DNA of 9,389 nucleotides from G023898405 sp964368985. Its GTDB lineage: Bacteria; Myxococcota; UBA727; JABDBI01. The translations under genes were made by a program, and so were the position numbers. The notes below the pieces were generated by a model. It saw only the letters and a program-made list of their open reading frames with translations, made no database searches and had not been told where the DNA came from. Where the stretch lies: contig CAYJDW010000093.1 in the NCBI GenBank assembly GCA_964368985.1, positions 1 through 9,389 of the forward strand, written 5' to 3'. Positions 6,337 to 9,389 of this stretch are shown one piece after another; the first letter of the stretch is position 1, and the number at the start of each line of letters is the position of its first letter.

Positions 6337-6361
6337 AATATTATTGAGCGTAAATAATATT
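6337..6361. repeat. AT-only inverted repeat downstream of astB
   Basis: AATATTATT (6337-6345) and AATAATATT (6353-6361) form a perfect 9-bp hairpin with a 7-base loop. It lies about 30 bases beyond the astB stop on the minus strand. It lacks GC pairs and a following T-run, so terminator activity is doubtful. A 12-base palindrome AATTTTAAAATT (6387-6398) overlaps the astB stop codon. Confidence 0.5.
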
Positions 6362-6390
6362 CTGTATCAATAGGTGTTTAAGATTTAATT

Positions 6391-7737
6391 TTAAAATTGA
6401 TAAATCCCTTTAAGCCCCAAGACCTGCGCTATTTCTTCTAAAGCATAGTGACAGTCGAGAAGAAATTTTTTATCCAATAATTTCTCAATAAAAAATTCTT
6501 CAACATAGTATTTTTCAATAATGTTCCCAAGTTGTTTTACTATCTCATCCGTAAGCAGCACGCCTTGGTGAATTGATTGCAATTCCTTTTTGGTTAGGAC
6601 CACGCGTAAGCGCAAACAGGCGGGCCCGCCGCCATTGGCCATGCTTTCGGTTATGTCGAAAAAGTTTACTTCGTCGATGGGATTTTTGGCAGCAATTATA
6701 TGCTCAATCACGGCGCGGGCGCGTCGGTTATTTTTGCATTCAATGGGCGCAAAGAGCATCATGGTGCCATCATGTTTGGTGAGTAGCTGAGAGTTAAATA
6801 AATAGGATGAAACCGTGTCTTTAAGGGGGAGATCATCGTTAGATATTTCAATAAGATGAAGTTTTTCTTTATAGAGTTCTTTATAGTAGAGAGAAAGTTG
6901 TTTAAGTATGGTTTTTTGTTTAACGAAAGCGAGTTCATGCACCAAAAAAACTGATTGATTAGCTACTGCCACTACGTCGTTATGAAAGGCACCATGGTCA
7001 ATAGCTTCGGGATTTTGTTCAATATTAATAAAATATTCATCTTGCAAACCATGACGCCTGGCTATGGCTAGGTTCGCCAGCTTTGATTGGCGGGCGGGAA
7101 AGGTGGTGGTTTTTTGGCCAGCGAGGCCCGCTTCTTTACCAAAAACGAAAAGCTGCAGGCCCTTGTCGGCATGGCTTGGGCAGAGGCGGTTGTGGTTGGC
7201 GGCGCCTTCGTCGCTAAATAGATCATGGGGGGCTAAGGGCGGGTGGATGACGAATTTTTTTTCGTCGTGAAAAATTTTCTTAAAAAGCTCGAAATTGAAT
7301 TCTGCTTCAATGCTTCGATGAAACATAGTGATGAGATTTGCAGGCGTAATATGGAGCTTTCCGTCGCGAGAATCCAAGCTTGGGCAGACAGTTGCGGCAT
7401 TGGCGGCCCACATCGATGAGGAAGAGCTTAGGCGTGAAAAGAGCTCAGGCATGGCCTCATAGGCTTGTTCACACATGGTTTGCGCATTGCCACTAAAACC
7501 TAGATTTTTGAGAGAGGCAAAATGAGGGCGGGCATGGGGAGGAAGGATGCCCTGAACAAATCCCAAATCACTCAGGAATTTCATTTTTCTCAGACCCTGC
7601 AAAGCTGCCGATTTTGGGTTTGATGCTCGGGCCTTATTTTTGCTTGATGCGAGGTTACCCAAGGATAAGCCGCCAAAATGATGGGTCGGACCCACTAAAC
7701 AATCGAAATTTACTTCGCTAACGCTTTTATTTGGCAT
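6391..7737 (-). CDS. astB: N-succinylarginine dihydrolase
   Basis: Second enzyme of the arginine succinyltransferase pathway: N2-succinylarginine plus water gives N2-succinylornithine, two ammonia and CO2, in the cytoplasm. The 448-residue product is nearly the same length as E. coli AstB (447) and collinear with it: VNFDCLVGPTHHFGGLSLGN at the start, LGFSG at 79-83, DEGAANHNRL, FHNDVVAV, DTVSSYLFNSQLL and SMANGGGPACLRLRVVL. The catalytic triad is present as E177, H252 and C374 (E. coli E174, H248, C365). The start ATG at 7735-7737 has AAGGA (complement of 7746-7750) eight bases upstream. It is divergent from glmU. None of astA, astC, astD or astE is in the window, so its pathway partners must be elsewhere if present. 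The C-terminal third is more AT-rich than the rest and has more Lys and Glu than E. coli. Confidence 0.96.
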   Translation of the reverse strand: MPNKSVSEVNFDCLVGPTHHFGGLSLGNLASSKNKARASNPKSAALQGLRKMKFLSDLGFVQGILPPHARPHFASLKNLGFSGNAQTMCEQAYEAMPELFSRLSSSSSMWAANAATVCPSLDSRDGKLHITPANLITMFHRSIEAEFNFELFKKIFHDEKKFVIHPPLAPHDLFSDEGAANHNRLCPSHADKGLQLFVFGKEAGLAGQKTTTFPARQSKLANLAIARRHGLQDEYFINIEQNPEAIDHGAFHNDVVAVANQSVFLVHELAFVKQKTILKQLSLYYKELYKEKLHLIEISNDDLPLKDTVSSYLFNSQLLTKHDGTMMLFAPIECKNNRRARAVIEHIIAAKNPIDEVNFFDITESMANGGGPACLRLRVVLTKKELQSIHQGVLLTDEIVKQLGNIIEKYYVEEFFIEKLLDKKFLLDCHYALEEIAQVLGLKGIYQF

Positions 7738-7828
7738 ATAAGCAGTCCTTTGAGCAGATTTGAGCCCCTACATGTTTGTAACATTAAACCGACACAAATG
7801 GATTAGCGTTTTAGATTGAGGAAAGACC
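7738..7828. promoter_or_regulatory. Divergent intergenic region between astB and glmU
   Basis: These 91 bases must hold the start signals for both genes. Ribosome binding sites are clear: AAGGA for astB (complement of 7746-7750) and GAGGA for glmU (7818-7822, six bases before the ATG). A small palindrome ATGTT-TGT-AACAT at 7772-7784 lies near the middle and could be an operator, though it is short. I found no convincing -35/-10 pair on either strand. Confidence 0.4.
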
Positions 7829-9238
7829 ATGAAAATAGCAAGTATCGTTTTATGTGCCGGTGTTGGCACCAGAATGAAAAGTTCCAAAAGTAAAATATTG
7901 CACGAGATCTCAGGCCGACCTCTAGCCTATTGGTGTATAAAAAACGCGCTTGAAACCACTACCGCTAAACCCATTGTGGTGCTCAGCCACCAGGCCTCAG
8001 AAGTCGAAGAGGCCCTCAAGTTTTATTTTCATGATTCTATTAAATTCGCCTATCAACCCACTCCCAATGGCACCGGTGGCGCTGTTAAAGCCGCGGTTAA
8101 GCATTTAGATGCAGATTGCGAGAGCGTTTTGGTAATGTATGGTGATACTCCGCTTTTGAAAAAACAATCTTTGGCTCAACTGATTAGTCTTCAACAAAAG
8201 CGTCAAGCGCCTATCGCGCTTTTGTCGGCAAGAGCTCCAGAACCTAGCGGTTATGGTCGCATCATTCGCGATGCCAAAGGGGAGTTGCGCGCCATTGTAG
8301 AAGAGCATTCTGCCTCGCCGGTGGAGAAAAAAATCGATGAGGTGAATGCTGGTATATATGTTTTTTCTGCAAAGTTTTTAAATGATAATGTCGATAAGAT
8401 AACTAATAAGAACGCTAAAAAAGAATATTATTTAACTGATTTAGTTGATTTATACATTAAAAATAAACCCCAAAATGGTCCGGTTGAAAGTGTAGAGATT
8501 TCCTATGAGGAAATGCATGGCGTCAATGATCGCCGCCAACTAGCCTTTGCGCAGCAAGTTCTCAACCGTCGTCTGCTCGATCAATGGATGCTCGATGGAG
8601 TGAGCATTATTGACCCTGCGAGCACTTTTATTGAGGAAAGTGTGCGCATTGCTAAAGATGTGGTGATTTATCCTCAGGTGCATTTACGCGGCGAAACTCA
8701 TGTGGGGGAGGCCTGTATCATTGAAAATGGCTGCATCATCAAGGATACCGTGATTGAAAAAGATGCTCATATTTATCCTTATTCCTGGTGTGATCAAGCT
8801 TATATCGGAGAGCGGGCAGAGGTTGGTCCTTTCGCGCGGTTGCGCCCTGATGCGCGTTTGGAAAATGATGTCAAGATTGGGAATTTTGTCGAGGTCAAAA
8901 GATCTCGCCTCAAAAAAGGGACTAAGGCAGGGCATTTGGCTTATATCGGAGATGCAGAGATTGGGGAAAATTGTAATATCGGGGCAGGCAGTATTACGTG
9001 CAATTACGACGGCAAAAATAAACACCGTACGGTAATCGGAGATGGAGCTTTCATTGGCTCCAACACAACGTTAGTGGCGCCTCTCGCTATTGGTAAATAC
9101 GCTTATGTGGCGGGCGGCTCAACGATTACCGAAGAGGTGCCTAGTGAGACCCTTGCCATTGGCAGGAGTAGGCAGGTGATTAAGGTGCACAAGAAGGCGG
9201 GGAGTGGTGTTTGTGGGGAAGCCCCAGCAGGAAAATAG
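7829..9238 (+). CDS. glmU: Bifunctional N-acetylglucosamine-1-phosphate uridyltransferase / glucosamine-1-phosphate acetyltransferase
   Basis: Makes UDP-N-acetylglucosamine for peptidoglycan and lipopolysaccharide in the cytoplasm. The 469-residue product has both domains. The N-terminal uridyltransferase (about 1-230) shows LCAGVGTRM with R15, K22, NGTGGAVKAA, and YGDTPL with metal-binding D106 (E. coli D105), then SGYGRI, VEE, NAGIY and KKEYYLTD. The C-terminal left-handed beta-helix acetyltransferase (about 255-450) carries many hexapeptide repeats and R339, K357 and H369 (E. coli R333, K351, H363), plus NIGAGSITCNYDGKNKHRT. The nucleotide-binding loop departs from the usual LAAG...PKVLH: Cys9 replaces Ala and Ser21 replaces the Pro before Lys22. 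GAGGA at 7818-7822 supports the ATG. It is divergent from astB. The usual neighbour glmS is not seen; only 151 bases follow. Confidence 0.97.
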   Translation: MKIASIVLCAGVGTRMKSSKSKILHEISGRPLAYWCIKNALETTTAKPIVVLSHQASEVEEALKFYFHDSIKFAYQPTPNGTGGAVKAAVKHLDADCESVLVMYGDTPLLKKQSLAQLISLQQKRQAPIALLSARAPEPSGYGRIIRDAKGELRAIVEEHSASPVEKKIDEVNAGIYVFSAKFLNDNVDKITNKNAKKEYYLTDLVDLYIKNKPQNGPVESVEISYEEMHGVNDRRQLAFAQQVLNRRLLDQWMLDGVSIIDPASTFIEESVRIAKDVVIYPQVHLRGETHVGEACIIENGCIIKDTVIEKDAHIYPYSWCDQAYIGERAEVGPFARLRPDARLENDVKIGNFVEVKRSRLKKGTKAGHLAYIGDAEIGENCNIGAGSITCNYDGKNKHRTVIGDGAFIGSNTTLVAPLAIGKYAYVAGGSTITEEVPSETLAIGRSRQVIKVHKKAGSGVCGEAPAGK

Positions 9239-9315
9239 GGTTTTGTTTTGAGGTTTTTGAGGCTTGGTTGTAAACGGTATTCTCATCCAAAATCCCCCTA
9301 TATCCACCTTGAATA

Positions 9316-9332
9316 GGCGTTGTTGCATAAAT
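9316..9332. mobile_element. Possible insertion-sequence end (IS5-family-like), remnant
   Basis: GGCGTTGTTGCATAAAT resembles the terminal inverted repeats of IS5-family elements such as IS903 (GGCTTTGTTGAATAAAT, from memory). Within it GTTGTTG (9319-9325) is mirrored by CAACAAC (9347-9353). No transposase frame is visible here, so at most this is a single end, a small non-autonomous element or chance similarity. Confidence 0.25.
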
Positions 9333-9353
9333 GTACGGTTTTACCTCAACAAC

Positions 9354-9389
9354 TCCTCGCCCGCTTGCGGGAGAGGCTAGGGAGAGGGT
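9354..9389. repeat. Palindromic intergenic repeat (CTCTCCCGCAAGCGGG type), cut by window edge
   Basis: CCCGC (9360-9364), TT, GCGGG (9367-9371) forms the core hairpin, followed by AGAGG, CTAGGGAGAGGGT. On the minus strand it reads ACCCTCTCCC, TAGCC, TCTCCCGCAAGCGGGCGAGG, a REP-like unit widely dispersed in Gram-negative genomes. The window ends inside or at its edge, so the full length is unknown. Confidence 0.7.

Noticed and set aside
6573..7270. Several plus-strand frames of 66-69 codons across astB
   Set aside because: They are antisense to conserved AstB motifs including the catalytic Cys and Glu regions.
8684..9035. Open frames on both strands inside the glmU 3' half
   Set aside because: Both overlap the hexapeptide-repeat region of GlmU, whose catalytic residues are intact; shadows caused by the repeating codon pattern.
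9214..9226. TGGGG-AAG-CCCCA hairpin at the end of glmU as a terminator
   Set aside because: The stem is only 5 bp, lies within the coding region, and the T-rich stretch begins about 15 bases later.
1..9389. CRISPR array, tRNA or rRNA gene, toxin-antitoxin pair or phage defence genes
   Set aside because: No regularly spaced direct repeats, no tRNA-like cloverleaf or CCA end, and no such protein families were seen on either strand.

Overview
The window looks like ordinary chromosomal DNA from a Gram-negative bacterium. Two exported proteins carry signal sequences, one of them with a lipobox, and there are peptidoglycan-precursor genes (ddl, glmU) and an AstB of the arginine succinyltransferase pathway. 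Base composition is moderate. Short palindromic repeats sit between genes and resemble types common in alphaproteobacteria and some other Pseudomonadota. The ddl product has an unusual N-terminal variant. I cannot fix the lineage from sequence alone: Pseudomonadota or Bdellovibrionota are both possible.

Layout, left to right. Bases 1-356 (minus strand) hold the N-terminal part of a D-alanine--D-alanine ligase gene that runs off the edge. It is divergent from uvrA (432-3281, plus), a full-length excision-repair ATPase whose true start is the ATG at 432. A 16-bp inverted repeat follows uvrA, then a second hairpin that contains the Shine-Dalgarno sequence of an alkaline-phosphatase-family lipoprotein gene (3437-4726). 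After that gene comes a paired palindromic repeat (4756-4831), then a secreted protein of the SIMPL/DUF541 (BP26-like) type with eight cysteines (4976-5794). That gene ends in a strong intrinsic terminator (5816-5849).

A promoter-like TTGTTA-N17-TATGAT lies inside this terminator. It would start RNA at or within a base or two of the ATG of a small, very charged 84-residue protein (5860-6114), so that gene may be leaderless. Bases 6115-6390 have no convincing gene, only a possible decayed frame on the minus strand and an AT-only hairpin. astB (6391-7737, minus) and glmU (7829-9238, plus) are divergent across 91 bases. The last 150 bases hold a motif resembling an IS5-family end and the beginning of another palindromic repeat.

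The genes do not form one pathway. ddl and glmU both feed cell-wall synthesis, uvrA is DNA repair, the phosphatase and SIMPL protein act outside the cytoplasmic membrane, and astB is arginine catabolism. I found no defence system, CRISPR array, tRNA or complete mobile element. The most unusual points are the promoter-in-terminator with a probable leaderless start, the repeat-derived hairpin that hides the phosphatase ribosome binding site, and the cysteine-rich SIMPL protein.
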